DNA from: Mesostigma viride | Taxonomy: Eukaryota > Streptophyta > Mesostigmatophyceae > Mesostigmatales > Mesostigmataceae | Length of the DNA: 64,000 nucleotides | Direction of reading: 5' to 3' | NCBI GenBank assembly: GCA_009746045.1 | Contig: RPFO01001241.1 | Coordinates: 1 to 64,000 of the forward strand | Part shown: positions 27,795-36,727 of the stretch, one piece after another | Numbering within the stretch: the stretch's first letter is position 1 | Layout of the letters: the number at the start of each line of letters is the position of its first letter | The notes under the pieces: model-generated | What the model was told of the DNA's origin: nothing | The model's input: the letters and a program-made list of their open reading frames with translations, nothing else | The model's database searches: none | Translations under genes and position numbers: made by a program

Positions 27795-29414
27795 ATGAGT
27801 CACAATATCAACGCCCACATTCACTGGCTGCGGGCCAAAGGCACCTTCGACAACGTGCTTACCGTGAATCCGGAGAAAACTCTGTTCCGGTTCGTGTACC
27901 AGCGGCACAGCAACTTCAGCATCGGAGATTTCGAGATCTCGCCCGACCGCCAGCCCCTGTACGGGGGCGAAGTCCGCTTCAAGGTCCCTCGAATCGGCGA
28001 CCTGCTCACCCAGTGCTACCTGTACTACCAGATCTCCAAACTGAACTACGGCGTGGCGCAGGTGACCGTGGACCGCGACACGGTGGACGCGGACGGGTTC
28101 ACTCCCACGAACAGCGGCGTCGACATGACCAGCACCAAGGTCACGGCCGCGTTCTTGGGGTCCGACTACCCGCTGACGGCCGACGCGGACTACGACGGCA
28201 TCACGCACGACACGTTCAACCCCGCGTGGATCGACCACATGGGCTACGTCCTCACGCAGCAGGTGGAGCTCTGGGTGGGCGAGACGCTCGTGGAGACACA
28301 CACGGGCGACTTCCTCCACACGTGGGACGCGCTCACACGGAGCCAAGAGAGGAGCGTGATTTCCGGTCTGCCCTCCGACCACGGGGGGGTGGGGAACGTG
28401 GGCACCGTGCACGAACAGCACATCTACGTTCCTCTGCGCTTCTTTTTCTGCGAGAACCCCGGACTGGCTCTCCCCATCACGGCGCTGCAATACCACGACT
28501 GCCACGTCGTCGTCAAACTCAGCGCCAAACCGCTGCGACACGACTATCTCAACTACTTCGAGCGCATCCCTTACCAGACCCCTCCCGTCACGGACCCCGA
28601 GCGCTACCGGGCTCGGACGACCAACATATTCACAGGCGACATCAACACGTCGCTGGTCGACACGGGCAGGAAGCTGCAGCTCGCGAACATCGGCGGCAAC
28701 ATCGAGCAGATGCGACTGGTGGCTCGATACGTGTTCCTCGACGACCTGGAACGTCAACAGGTGGTGAAGAAGGACCACTCGTTCCTGATCACGGAAACGC
28801 AATATCTGTCCTTCCCGCTGCGTAAAAATGACAAACTCGTGAAGGAGTTCATGCTCGACCGGATGGCGGGCGCGTGCAAGGAGATCGTGTTCTTCTTCCG
28901 CGCCGACCATCGCAGGTTGGAGGGGAGCGACGTCAAGAACTCCAACTGGGAGTATTGGAACTTCGAGGGGAATCGCCCCTTCCCTCGCAACGATATGATG
29001 GACAAGGGGGGGTACTACGTCCGCACGTACGGAAAACAAATGACGCACCTCGACAACGCGTTTTTCGAGTCGATGACGTTCAGCGTGAATAACACCGACC
29101 TCTGGACTCCTCCTCGCGACCCGCTCTGGTTCAACTACTTCGTCCCCGCCGAGTTTCATTCGCGCATCCCAAAGGAAAACCACATGGAGATGATCTACGT
29201 GGTCCCCTTCTCCATGAACCCCGAGAGCGACGAGCCCACCGGATCCGTCAACCTAAGCAAACTGGATCGCGCGGCCCTCAAATTCACGTTCAGTCGCGTA
29301 CCGGGCGTCAAGGAGGGCGCCGTGATGGCGGACGGACACCTTCACGTGTACGCTCGCGTGATGAACGTGTTCGAGATCAGGGGAGGCCACGGTCGCCGCA
29401 TGTTCTTGAACTGA
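27795..29414 (+). CDS. Major capsid protein 4, divergent
   Basis: 539 residues, intact, divergent from MCP3. The fold signatures are present but weaker: AKGTFDNVLTVNPEKTLFRF, then RHSNFSIGDFEI, GDLLTQCYLYYQIS, HIYVPLRFFF and LPITALQYHD. The C-terminus ends GRRMFLN instead of the GMGG-x-R-(F/Y)-AS of the other three. It is the most diverged copy and may form pentons or a minor capsomer (inference). A G7 run (28383-28389) is in frame here. Confidence 0.92.
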   Translation: MSHNINAHIHWLRAKGTFDNVLTVNPEKTLFRFVYQRHSNFSIGDFEISPDRQPLYGGEVRFKVPRIGDLLTQCYLYYQISKLNYGVAQVTVDRDTVDADGFTPTNSGVDMTSTKVTAAFLGSDYPLTADADYDGITHDTFNPAWIDHMGYVLTQQVELWVGETLVETHTGDFLHTWDALTRSQERSVISGLPSDHGGVGNVGTVHEQHIYVPLRFFFCENPGLALPITALQYHDCHVVVKLSAKPLRHDYLNYFERIPYQTPPVTDPERYRARTTNIFTGDINTSLVDTGRKLQLANIGGNIEQMRLVARYVFLDDLERQQVVKKDHSFLITETQYLSFPLRKNDKLVKEFMLDRMAGACKEIVFFFRADHRRLEGSDVKNSNWEYWNFEGNRPFPRNDMMDKGGYYVRTYGKQMTHLDNAFFESMTFSVNNTDLWTPPRDPLWFNYFVPAEFHSRIPKENHMEMIYVVPFSMNPESDEPTGSVNLSKLDRAALKFTFSRVPGVKEGAVMADGHLHVYARVMNVFEIRGGHGRRMFLN

Positions 29415-29428
29415 TCCACGGGTGTCCC

Positions 29429-30585
29429 CTAAGAACGCGGGAACCGTATCAACTGCTGGAACGCGTTCTTGACTTTCTGTGTCGCGCGATTCCCCCACGG
29501 GGTGTGCCGGGCCTTGTTAGCCAGGTACATCGCCGTGATCGCGGCCAACGCCGCCGCCGCTCGCGGATGCTCGCTGACCTCCTGACCCACCACATTGAAC
29601 AAGTCGGAACCCGCGTCGACGACCGTGTTTGCCGCGCCGGACGCGAGCGACGAGAGCATTCGCCCGCCCGACGTCAACGCCGACCCCAGCATCGCTCCAC
29701 CGCTCGTCACCCCCCTGGAAAGGAGAGGCGCCAGGTACTGAGCCGCGTAGGCGACGGCGGGGGCCAACGCCGTGGTCCCGAAGAATTGCTTCCAATTCCT
29801 TCCTTGGTTCGTCGCAGGCGTCACCGCCTCCAAAGCGGCGGACGCCGGGTCCGTCGACTGGGACGCGGTGATAGTAGCAGGCGCGGAACCCGGCCATAAC
29901 GTATTGCCTAGCGACGACACCATCCCGGCCCCCGCCCCGAGGATCGGCGCCCCTAGCCCACCCGCGATAGCCCCTAACGCGAGCGGGAGCCCGTTGTTCG
30001 CCACGGTGTCCCTGACCGACGCGAGCGCTCTACGCGCGCCTCCGAAGGCAGATGTCAACAGGTTTTGTCGACCCGTTTCGGCGGGGGGCGCGGCAGTCTG
30101 CACGGCGGGGGCTGGGCGGCGGCCTGGGGGGCGGCGGGGGCTTGCTGCCCCTTGAGGTGATCCGATAGCACGATCCCGGTGTCGTTTCCGGGGTGGATGA
30201 CACTGTTGACGAAGTCCTCGTAGGTCTTGGTTTTCGGCACCAGGATGATGTCTCCTTCCGTCAGATCGCCGGGGTTGACATGCGGGTTCGCCATTAGGAG
30301 TTCGTCGTGGAAGGCGGAAAACTTGGAGGCGATGGAGTTCCAGCTGTCCCCTGGTTGTACTTTGTACGGGAGTTTGTTTTGAAACGGATGTAACGGGTCG
30401 CGGATCGGCCGAGGATAGTTCTTCTCGAAGGCCCTACCTATATAGTCCGTGTCGTCCTGGATGGGCAACTTGGTGCTCCCCGCGGGCGGCGCGGGTGCAC
30501 GGGCGTCCAGCAACGCGATCAACTTCTCGTACAAATCTCTCGGGATCGTCACAGAGTTCGGCTGTTGGATGGTAGCAAACTCCAT
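29429..30585 (-). CDS. LysM-domain virion protein with hydrophobic C-terminal half, one frameshift
   Basis: Two overlapping frames that probably form one protein of about 385 residues. The first (from ATG 30585) has a LysM domain at about 78-118 (YKVQPGDSWNSIASKF...EGDIILVP). It then runs into a Pro/Ala tail. The second continues as an Ala/Gly-rich part with several hydrophobic helices and a basic end. The switch is at one of the G runs between 30107 and 30140, one base short. LysM binds N-acetylglucosamine polymers. With the hydrophobic half, a capsid-vertex or membrane-attached glycan-binding role is plausible. They may instead be two genes. Confidence 0.65.
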
Positions 30586-30596
30586 GGATTGGGAGG

Positions 30597-30606
30597 TTAT
30601 ATAATA
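30597..30606 (-). promoter_or_regulatory. TATATA-type promoter of LysM gene
   Basis: TATTATATAA on the minus strand, 11 bases upstream of ATG 30585. Confidence 0.45.
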
Positions 30607-30633
30607 TCACGACAAATAATTGAAGGATTCGGT

Positions 30634-30954
30634 TTATTGAAGATTAATGCAGATGTTGATGCTCCCCTTACTGTCCGCTCTCGTCTCTCGCGCCGGCCGC
30701 TCCTTCACGATGGACTCCACCATCTTGTACACCTCGTCGTCCGAATCGATGTCCGGTTCCTCCAGGCTTCCGAAGATACCGTCGATCCGCGCGAAACCGT
30801 CGGCGGCCGCGAACGGAGACGGCGCGCGGCCGCCACGCGCGCCGGAACACGGGACGTCGTAGCGGAGGTCGCCGTCCGGAGTCAAGGATACCGACCACCC
30901 CCTCGTCAGGGCGCTCATAACGAGTTCGACGAGCTGGGGATTGTAGGGCGCCAT
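30634..30954 (-). CDS. Hypothetical protein
   Basis: 106 residues from ATG 30954. N-terminal helix, a Gly/Ala/Arg-rich middle and an acidic Asp-Ser-Asp-Asp-Glu segment before a helical C-terminus. No motif recognised. It diverges from the next small gene with an 82-base spacer. Confidence 0.5.
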   Translation of the reverse strand: MAPYNPQLVELVMSALTRGWSVSLTPDGDLRYDVPCSGARGGRAPSPFAAADGFARIDGIFGSLEEPDIDSDDEVYKMVESIVKERPARETRADSKGSINICINLQ

Positions 30955-31036
30955 CACAGTCTATACATCCCGTGCAGAGATTTATGCTGGCGGATAGAAC
31001 GCACAAAAAATATAGGAAGATACTAGAACATCCACC

Positions 31037-31294
31037 ATGTCCGAGAGCGGACAGTCCGCGCATCTCATAACCGCCAACATCGTGAACGTGCTTCGTCACA
31101 TCAAGTTCGAATCGACGGGCGAGAAGCTTTCCCGCCTTAATCCGCTCGACATCGGCTACCATCGCATCTACTCGACGACTCACAACGGGGCCAGAGTGGT
31201 CTATCTATTGGAGCGCGGGGGGGCGGACCCGATCACTAGCGACGTCGATTCCAATTTCGTGGGGTACACCTATCTGGGCGCGTTCGCCCAGTAA
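31037..31294 (+). CDS. Small conserved-looking protein, hypothetical
   Basis: 85 residues, no membrane helix, with a mixed alpha-beta pattern (LITANIVNVLRHIKF helix, then RVVYLLERGG strand). It stops 30 bases before the PCNA start, so the two may be co-transcribed. No family recognised. Confidence 0.55.
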   Translation: MSESGQSAHLITANIVNVLRHIKFESTGEKLSRLNPLDIGYHRIYSTTHNGARVVYLLERGGADPITSDVDSNFVGYTYLGAFAQ

Positions 31295-31324
31295 CGCATC
31301 GCGTTTATCTGCGCGGACATCGAC

Positions 31325-32146
31325 ATGGAGTTCCGTACGGTGCAAGGAGCCTCCATCAAGCTGTTGGTGGAGACGCTCAAGGAGCTAACGAACGATGTCA
31401 ACTTTTCTTTTACTCCGGACGCCGTGCGCATGATGGCATTCGACAACGCTCATTGCTGTCTATTCCACGTATGTTTGGAGAAGGAAAACATCGAGGAGTA
31501 TCGGTGCTCGAAACCGTTCGTGGTCGGCATCGGGCTCGTGAACTTTTACAAATTGTTGAAGAACGTTTCCATTAACGACGAGTTGGAACTCAAGCTCGAC
31601 GGCATCAACATGGACAGGATGGAGATCAACATAACGAACAACGTGAAGAAGACGAAGTGGTCGTATTCCATGAAGCTCCTGGACATCGACGAGGACTCGC
31701 TGGAGATCCCCCAGAAGGAGTACATGACCATCATCACGATGGTCAGCTCCGAGTTTCAGAGGATATGCAGAGACCTCCACGTGATATCGGACATCGTGCG
31801 CGTCAAGTGCTCCGGCTCCGAAATCGTCATGAGCTGCAGCGGGGACATCGGGGACTGCGTCCTTCAGATAGGGAAGGAGTTCCCGGACATGAAGATCCAA
31901 CTCGTGGAAGACAAAGAGATCGACGAGGTCTTCTCCCTGCGATACCTGTGCACCTTCTCCAAGGCCGCGGGGCTTTGCAACAGCGTCAGCCTCTTCCTCA
32001 GCCACGGATACCCGCTCGTCGTGAAGTACAAAGTCGGCGACCTCGGCACGCTCATGTTCATGCTCGCACCGAAGATGTCCGACGAAACCGACGAGAACGG
32101 GCCGACCGAGGACGCGGATGCCGCCATGGAGGACAACGCGGAGTGA
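31325..32146 (+). CDS. PCNA-like sliding clamp
   Basis: 273 residues, standard PCNA length plus an acidic tail. The N-terminal LVETLKELTNDVNFSFTPD, the central EYMTIITM with SSEFQRICRDL, and the C-terminal FSKAAGLCNSVSLFLSHGYPLVVKY match the two-domain sliding clamp. It tethers the viral DNA polymerase and ligase or nucleases to DNA. No polymerase is in this window. Its stop lies nine bases from the stop of the convergent VLTF3-like gene. Confidence 0.93.
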   Translation: MEFRTVQGASIKLLVETLKELTNDVNFSFTPDAVRMMAFDNAHCCLFHVCLEKENIEEYRCSKPFVVGIGLVNFYKLLKNVSINDELELKLDGINMDRMEINITNNVKKTKWSYSMKLLDIDEDSLEIPQKEYMTIITMVSSEFQRICRDLHVISDIVRVKCSGSEIVMSCSGDIGDCVLQIGKEFPDMKIQLVEDKEIDEVFSLRYLCTFSKAAGLCNSVSLFLSHGYPLVVKYKVGDLGTLMFMLAPKMSDETDENGPTEDADAAMEDNAE

Positions 32147-32154
32147 CGCCGCCG

Positions 32155-33189
32155 TCACCGAGACTGGATGAACTCCCAATTCAGCTTCTTACAAATCCCC
32201 TTCCATATGGCGTCCTGCCCCCACAGCTTCTCCTTGCTCTTCAGGAGCGGGAAGTGGGGGAGGAACTTGTCGTAGCCCAGAAGCTGGCACATCTTGTGCA
32301 GACAGTAGGAATAGTTCAGGAAGTTCTTCCGGTCCTTGGGACAGATCTCCTCGAAAGGCTTCTGTATCATCTTGAACATGTTGCGTATCTTTTCCTCTTG
32401 CGCGGAGGTCATCGTAGGCGGCGGAGTGCCGTTGAGCATGTGCGTGATCTGCACGCAGTGCTCGAAGTACTTAGACAGCTTCAATTTTCGCAGCATCTTC
32501 CGCACACGTTGCGGCGTAATATCCTTTTTATCGACCACCTTTCCTTTGCGAAACTCGGACGCGACGGCCTCCACCACCTCGTCGGGGGCGGACGACCGCT
32601 CCCTCGCGTGAAATTGGGACAGGCACTCGTTCAGATGGTTGATCCTCTTGTAGCAATAGTCGTTGTTGTTGACCGGCGTCCCGTACGGGAAGTTGTCGAT
32701 GGTGTTGTTCGCCATCGGCTCCGTCATCCCGCAACTCATGCACACGTTCTCGCCTTGTTGTCGCACCTCCACCATGTTCACGTTGCAAGACGGACAAAAA
32801 CCGAACACCTCCCTCTCCTGGTCGGCGTCCGTCGGGTCGCATTGCACCTCCAGACCCCTCATGTTGTGTTTCATGATCACGGCGTTGAAGTCGCGATAGA
32901 TCCTCGCCTTCTTCTGTTTCAGCGTCTCCTTATTCCCGGACGCGTCGTCGGCGGCATACGGCTCCGTCACCCACTGACACGGGCTCTTGCGGACGGCGAC
33001 CCCGGGCGGGTCCTTCCTCTTGTTTTTGGACTTCTGCTTGGAATCCACCGTCTCCATGTACTCCTTGTAGATGGGCGACGCGTCCAGCAGAAAGTCGAAG
33101 TATGCGTCTTGTTTCTCGGGGCCTCGACTCTCGTAAAAGTCGCAACACTCCTTGAACTTGGACTCCAGCATCAGCCGTCCGTTCGTCAT
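32155..33189 (-). CDS. VLTF3-like late transcription factor
   Basis: 344 residues from ATG 33189. A zinc ribbon (CPSC...CMSC, residues about 130-150) lies before the conserved NDYCYKRINHLNECLSQFHARE block. The C-terminal LNYSYCLHKMCQLLGYDKFL ... WGQDAIWKGICKKL block is the signature of the poxvirus VLTF3/A2-like family, a core giant-virus late transcription activator. The reading frame extends upstream of 33189 without an ATG that makes sense. This ATG lies in a 60-base divergent promoter with the next gene. Confidence 0.9.
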   Translation of the reverse strand: MTNGRLMLESKFKECCDFYESRGPEKQDAYFDFLLDASPIYKEYMETVDSKQKSKNKRKDPPGVAVRKSPCQWVTEPYAADDASGNKETLKQKKARIYRDFNAVIMKHNMRGLEVQCDPTDADQEREVFGFCPSCNVNMVEVRQQGENVCMSCGMTEPMANNTIDNFPYGTPVNNNDYCYKRINHLNECLSQFHARERSSAPDEVVEAVASEFRKGKVVDKKDITPQRVRKMLRKLKLSKYFEHCVQITHMLNGTPPPTMTSAQEEKIRNMFKMIQKPFEEICPKDRKNFLNYSYCLHKMCQLLGYDKFLPHFPLLKSKEKLWGQDAIWKGICKKLNWEFIQSR

Positions 33190-33249
33190 GGCGGCGGTCC
33201 GCGTCACTAGAACGAGAGAAAAAGGTTCGCTTAAACCCCGCTCCAAAAA

Positions 33250-33690
33250 ATGGACGCCTCTCCTGAATATCTCGCCGCAATGCCGAAAAAGAGCTCCGCC
33301 TCCTCTTCCTCTGCCTCCGCCGCGCCCAAGACCTCGACGCCTCTGCCGCCCAGCGAAAACGCGATTCAGCCCGAGTCCGCACCGGCCACGACACCGGTAG
33401 ACGCGGCTGCCACCCCTGTCGCCGAAGTCGAGACCGCCGCGGTTGTAGAAGAGACCGCGAAGGAGAGCGACGGGGAGCCGCCTTCGAAGAAGCCCAAGAA
33501 GGACCCGATCCGCAGCACGCGGATGCCCGATATGACCGTGGGGGAAGTGCGAAAGATGCTGAATTACATCCGTCGCAACAGCGCGACGATCCGATCCGAC
33601 ACGGCGCTCCCCAATGGGATGCAAGCCGGAGAGTTCAGCATCCGATATTTGGCGGGAACCCCCCAAAAAGAGGGGGGCACGAAAGAGTGA
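33250..33690 (+). CDS. Ser/Ala/Pro-rich protein with basic patch
   Basis: 146 residues. The first 85 are low-complexity Ser, Ala, Thr, Pro and Glu, then PPSKKPKKD, a candidate nuclear localisation signal, and a compact helical C-terminal part. A second ATG at 33280 is an alternative start. It shares a 60-base divergent promoter with the VLTF3-like gene. Confidence 0.55.
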   Translation: MDASPEYLAAMPKKSSASSSSASAAPKTSTPLPPSENAIQPESAPATTPVDAAATPVAEVETAAVVEETAKESDGEPPSKKPKKDPIRSTRMPDMTVGEVRKMLNYIRRNSATIRSDTALPNGMQAGEFSIRYLAGTPQKEGGTKE

Positions 33691-33723
33691 TGACGTGTAA
33701 TCGTACATGCTTTTAATAAATCG

Positions 33724-34335
33724 TCATTCCAACTTAAAGCAACTGTCTAAAAACGCCGCGTACGTGTTGTAATCCTCGCGAGGATAATGACTCGTGATGA
33801 TCACTTTAGGAACGTCTAGAACCTGTCCCGGACCGCTCGGTACCGTCTTGACCGTTTTGAGCACGATTCCGTTCATGGACGCCCATTCCTCCATGACCCA
33901 GAATTCCTCCTTCTCCACGTCCGAGTCGCCTCCTTCCTCATCGTCCTCCTCGTCTTCGGACTCTTCGGTACTAGCCACCACGTCGCGCCGGAGATGCATC
34001 GCCGTTATCACTTTGTTTCGTATCAACTCGTCCACGTCTTCCCCGTCGGACACGTAACTATCGGTCTTTCCTTCGAGGATATCGTCGTTCGCTAACGAGT
34101 TCATCGCGTTCGCCACGGATTTTTCCTCAAACGCTATCACGTGAGTCATGGGACGCACTCCTCCTAGATCCGACCGGTCTCTCTCGATGCAATGGAACCC
34201 CAACACGCGGTGGTAGGGGTCGGACTTCCCTACAATATACACTTTGCGAGACCACGGGCTAGTCGGGTGGGGCATGCCGGCCCGCACCGCGGTCGGAGCC
34301 GCGAGAGACGGAGACGTGGATAACACATGTGCCAT
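33724..34335 (-). CDS. Hypothetical protein with acidic central region
   Basis: 203 residues. The N-terminal part has RKVYIVGKSDPYHRVLGFHCIER, a small mixed fold. Residues about 121-143 are an unbroken Glu/Asp/Ser stretch, then a short C-terminal domain (VPKVIITSHYPRED). No family recognised. Its 3' end is 33 bases from the stop of the convergent gene, in a spacer with AATAAA and ATGACG/CGTCAT arms. Confidence 0.6.
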   Translation of the reverse strand: MAHVLSTSPSLAAPTAVRAGMPHPTSPWSRKVYIVGKSDPYHRVLGFHCIERDRSDLGGVRPMTHVIAFEEKSVANAMNSLANDDILEGKTDSYVSDGEDVDELIRNKVITAMHLRRDVVASTEESEDEEDDEEGGDSDVEKEEFWVMEEWASMNGIVLKTVKTVPSGPGQVLDVPKVIITSHYPREDYNTYAAFLDSCFKLE

Positions 34336-34396
34336 TTATTACAATGCAACAAAGTTTATTTAGAAAGACACTCAGACGAACAGTCATCACGCGACA

Positions 34397-35149
34397 CTAA
34401 AATTCCGTGCTGGCCTCCGATGACTCGTCGTCGGTCACCAATTCGGGCAGCAGGCTGCGGCTGACACTATAGGCCCGACGATCCATGTACACTTTTCGGT
34501 CGGACGACAACCGCTCCATCGTCCTCACGATGGTGCCGCGTGGGCACACTTCGAGAGCTATACGATGCGCCCCGGACCACTGGAGGAGCGAGTACCAATA
34601 GGCCATGATCTCGGCCCCTTTCGCACTGTCGTCCTGGCCGCCCGTGAGGCCCGCGTACACGACCGAGCGCACGATATCGACGCACAGGCGCGTGAAATGA
34701 TTGTACGCGAGAGAAACCTCCTCGCCCTCACGCAGCTCCGTCTGGATCTTGCGGAATTCGGAAAAAGAGACCCCCGTCGCCACCGTGTGCGCGATGTGAT
34801 CCGCGCTTTTTAGCCACTCCGAGTCCATGCACACGCCCGCGGGAGGGAATTCCGCTCGCCGAACGGGGAGAGACGGGTTGCTGATCATCTTCTCGATTTC
34901 CTCCACGGCCGACTCGAAAGGCGCCACCACAGACCCGGTCTCGATGGCGACCGCGACCAAGCGATAGAAGAACGTGAGCAAGTCGTCGTCCAGAGGCTCC
35001 GACTCCTGATAATGAGTCCGTAGGGCAGACGCGATGGCGCGGGACACGAACTTCCCGTCCTTTTCGTTGCTGACCAGCCGGAAATCCTTGGCCGTCTTGA
35101 TGATGACGCGCGACATCACGATGCAATCGAAGGGTGCGAGTTCCGCCAT
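34397..35149 (-). CDS. Hypothetical helical protein
   Basis: 250 residues from ATG 35149. It is predominantly helical with no membrane segment or zinc ligands. It begins 14 bases after the stop of the upstream gene on the same strand and probably shares its early-type promoter at 35.6 kb. Function not recognised. Confidence 0.6.
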   Translation of the reverse strand: MAELAPFDCIVMSRVIIKTAKDFRLVSNEKDGKFVSRAIASALRTHYQESEPLDDDLLTFFYRLVAVAIETGSVVAPFESAVEEIEKMISNPSLPVRRAEFPPAGVCMDSEWLKSADHIAHTVATGVSFSEFRKIQTELREGEEVSLAYNHFTRLCVDIVRSVVYAGLTGGQDDSAKGAEIMAYWYSLLQWSGAHRIALEVCPRGTIVRTMERLSSDRKVYMDRRAYSVSRSLLPELVTDDESSEASTEF

Positions 35150-35163
35150 CGGGTGGGGGCATT

Positions 35164-35544
35164 TCACAAAGAAACCCGGGGGGGAGGGGCCACGACGAGG
35201 GTATCCGCAGACTTCACGAAGATGTCTTCCGTGACGAAAGTGCTCGTAGGGCCGTAGAACACGTCCGCTATGGCGCTCCCCTTCAACTTCCTTGCGCGCA
35301 ATCCCTCCGAACTCGACTCGGCCAACATGCGAATGGCCGTCGTCGCCTTGATGAACGGGAGCTCGACTCCGTCCACGAGCACGCGTTTATCGGGCGTCAC
35401 GGCCGCGTCGTAGCCTTTCGTCGAAACGCCGACCATGGCGCCCTCCACGAAATCGGGGACGCATATCAGCTGTTCCGAAAGAACGACTCTTGCCCAAAAG
35501 TTGTGCGGGAAGGGCGCGACAAAGTCTCTGCGCGTGACCTCCAT
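35164..35544 (-). CDS. Hypothetical protein, early-type promoter
   Basis: 126 residues from ATG 35544. The reading frame extends further upstream but those codons fall in the regulatory region with E2F-type sites, so this ATG is chosen. A GTACAAGGCG box lies about 30 bases upstream. No domain recognised. First of two leftward genes. Confidence 0.6.
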   Translation of the reverse strand: MEVTRRDFVAPFPHNFWARVVLSEQLICVPDFVEGAMVGVSTKGYDAAVTPDKRVLVDGVELPFIKATTAIRMLAESSSEGLRARKLKGSAIADVFYGPTSTFVTEDIFVKSADTLVVAPPPRVSL

Positions 35545-35845
35545 GGCTGGCTGCCGTGACGCTCGTGTATGCCTCGCCTTGTACTCCTTGTCGACATATA
35601 TGGACTTCGGCGACTCGGCGGTTTCCCGCCTAAACGGTTTCCCTCCAAAACGGTTTCCCGCCCAAACGCTTCCCTCTAGAAGGTTCCCAGACAACCGCGG
35701 GGTGCACTCCTGTCCACACGATGGTTCGGCACATATCGCATCACGGCCACACGTTTTCCCGCCCACACGTTTTCCCGCCTTTTTTTTCATGAGGGGACGG
35801 GGGTATATAAAGCGAGGAGGACGCACGCATCACTCACTCTCAGCC
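35545..35845 (+). promoter_or_regulatory. Bidirectional early-type promoter
   Basis: 301 bases with no gene. Four TTTCCCGCC sites lie at 35622-35630, 35654-35662, 35755-35763 and 35771-35779. A GAAGGTTC block (35679-35686) follows CTCTA, giving an imperfect heat-shock-type triplet. A classic TATATAA box (35804-35810) lies 36 bases before the KilA-N gene, and a GTACAAGG box serves the leftward gene. Confidence 0.55.
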
Positions 35846-36724
35846 ATGGCACACTCGAGCCCTCCCCCGCACCCATACCTCACCCCCTCTCGCTATGGAG
35901 AAAGACGCGAATTCAAGCTTCAGGTCGGCGACAAGACCGGACTGTGTTGCGTCCGGGTCATGGAAGACGGTTTCGCGAAAGTGTCGGACCTTCAAATGTC
36001 GTGGGGCGCCACTCACTCCAAGACGATGACGCTCTTCGAGCGATCGAGACGAAACAAGGACTTGTTGGAGGAGGTCGTGAAGAAGTTGGGATTCATGCCC
36101 GTGAAAAAGTTGATAGACGGAGACTACATTCACGTGTCCATCCTGACACCGTTCTGCTGCTGGATGAGCCCGAGCTTCGACTCCGCGCACACGCTGCATT
36201 CATGGAAGCAGCCGGCCATGAGCGCTTTTCAGACGGCGCTGGCGTGCGCGCGCTCGGACGTCGAAAACGGACTCGTGAACGCGGTTGAAAAAGTGAAGGC
36301 GGTGATCGACGCGAAGAACGCGGAGTTCCAAGAGACCGCCAGCTCGATGGAGACGCGGATCGTGAGCCAGCTGTATCTGAACTTGCCCATCCCCGCGCAC
36401 GACGACGCCTGTCGGAGCGTCTGCGCGATCGTGGGAAAGAGCGTCGCGGACGCTCAAGGTCACCTGGTTCGATCCGTGTTCGACCAGTTGTCAAGTCTCG
36501 TGTCTACCTATTACAACGATCAAGGAGTCTTCAGGTTGACACAGGCGGCCAGGGATTACATAAACGCGACGTTGGAAGATCTCCTCATCCGCCTCCCCAT
36601 TTTGGCTGAACCGCCGATCTGCGAGGCCGCGAACGACTCTTACGATTTCGAGCAGATGCTGAAAAGCATGGACTTCTCGATGGAACCCGATACGAACATG
36701 CTGAGTTCTTTCATGAACTCGTAA
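35846..36724 (+). CDS. KilA-N-like domain protein
   Basis: 292 residues from ATG 35846. Residues about 25-115 show the KilA-N pattern: CVRVMEDGFAKVSDL, a helical RRNKDLLEEVVKKLG stretch, then GDYIHVSILTPFCCWMSPSF ending in a Trp. KilA-N domains bind DNA and are common in giant viruses. The C-terminal 180 residues are helical with no known domain. Early-type control is suggested by four E2F-like sites and a TATA box upstream. Confidence 0.6.
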   Translation: MAHSSPPPHPYLTPSRYGERREFKLQVGDKTGLCCVRVMEDGFAKVSDLQMSWGATHSKTMTLFERSRRNKDLLEEVVKKLGFMPVKKLIDGDYIHVSILTPFCCWMSPSFDSAHTLHSWKQPAMSAFQTALACARSDVENGLVNAVEKVKAVIDAKNAEFQETASSMETRIVSQLYLNLPIPAHDDACRSVCAIVGKSVADAQGHLVRSVFDQLSSLVSTYYNDQGVFRLTQAARDYINATLEDLLIRLPILAEPPICEAANDSYDFEQMLKSMDFSMEPDTNMLSSFMNS

Positions 36725-36727
36725 CGG

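Noticed and set aside
27285..29183. A 632-codon open frame on the minus strand opposite MCP4 and MCP3's start
   Set aside because: Its residues are Val/Arg/His-rich antisense of capsid codons. MCP4 and MCP3 have clear family signatures over the same bases.
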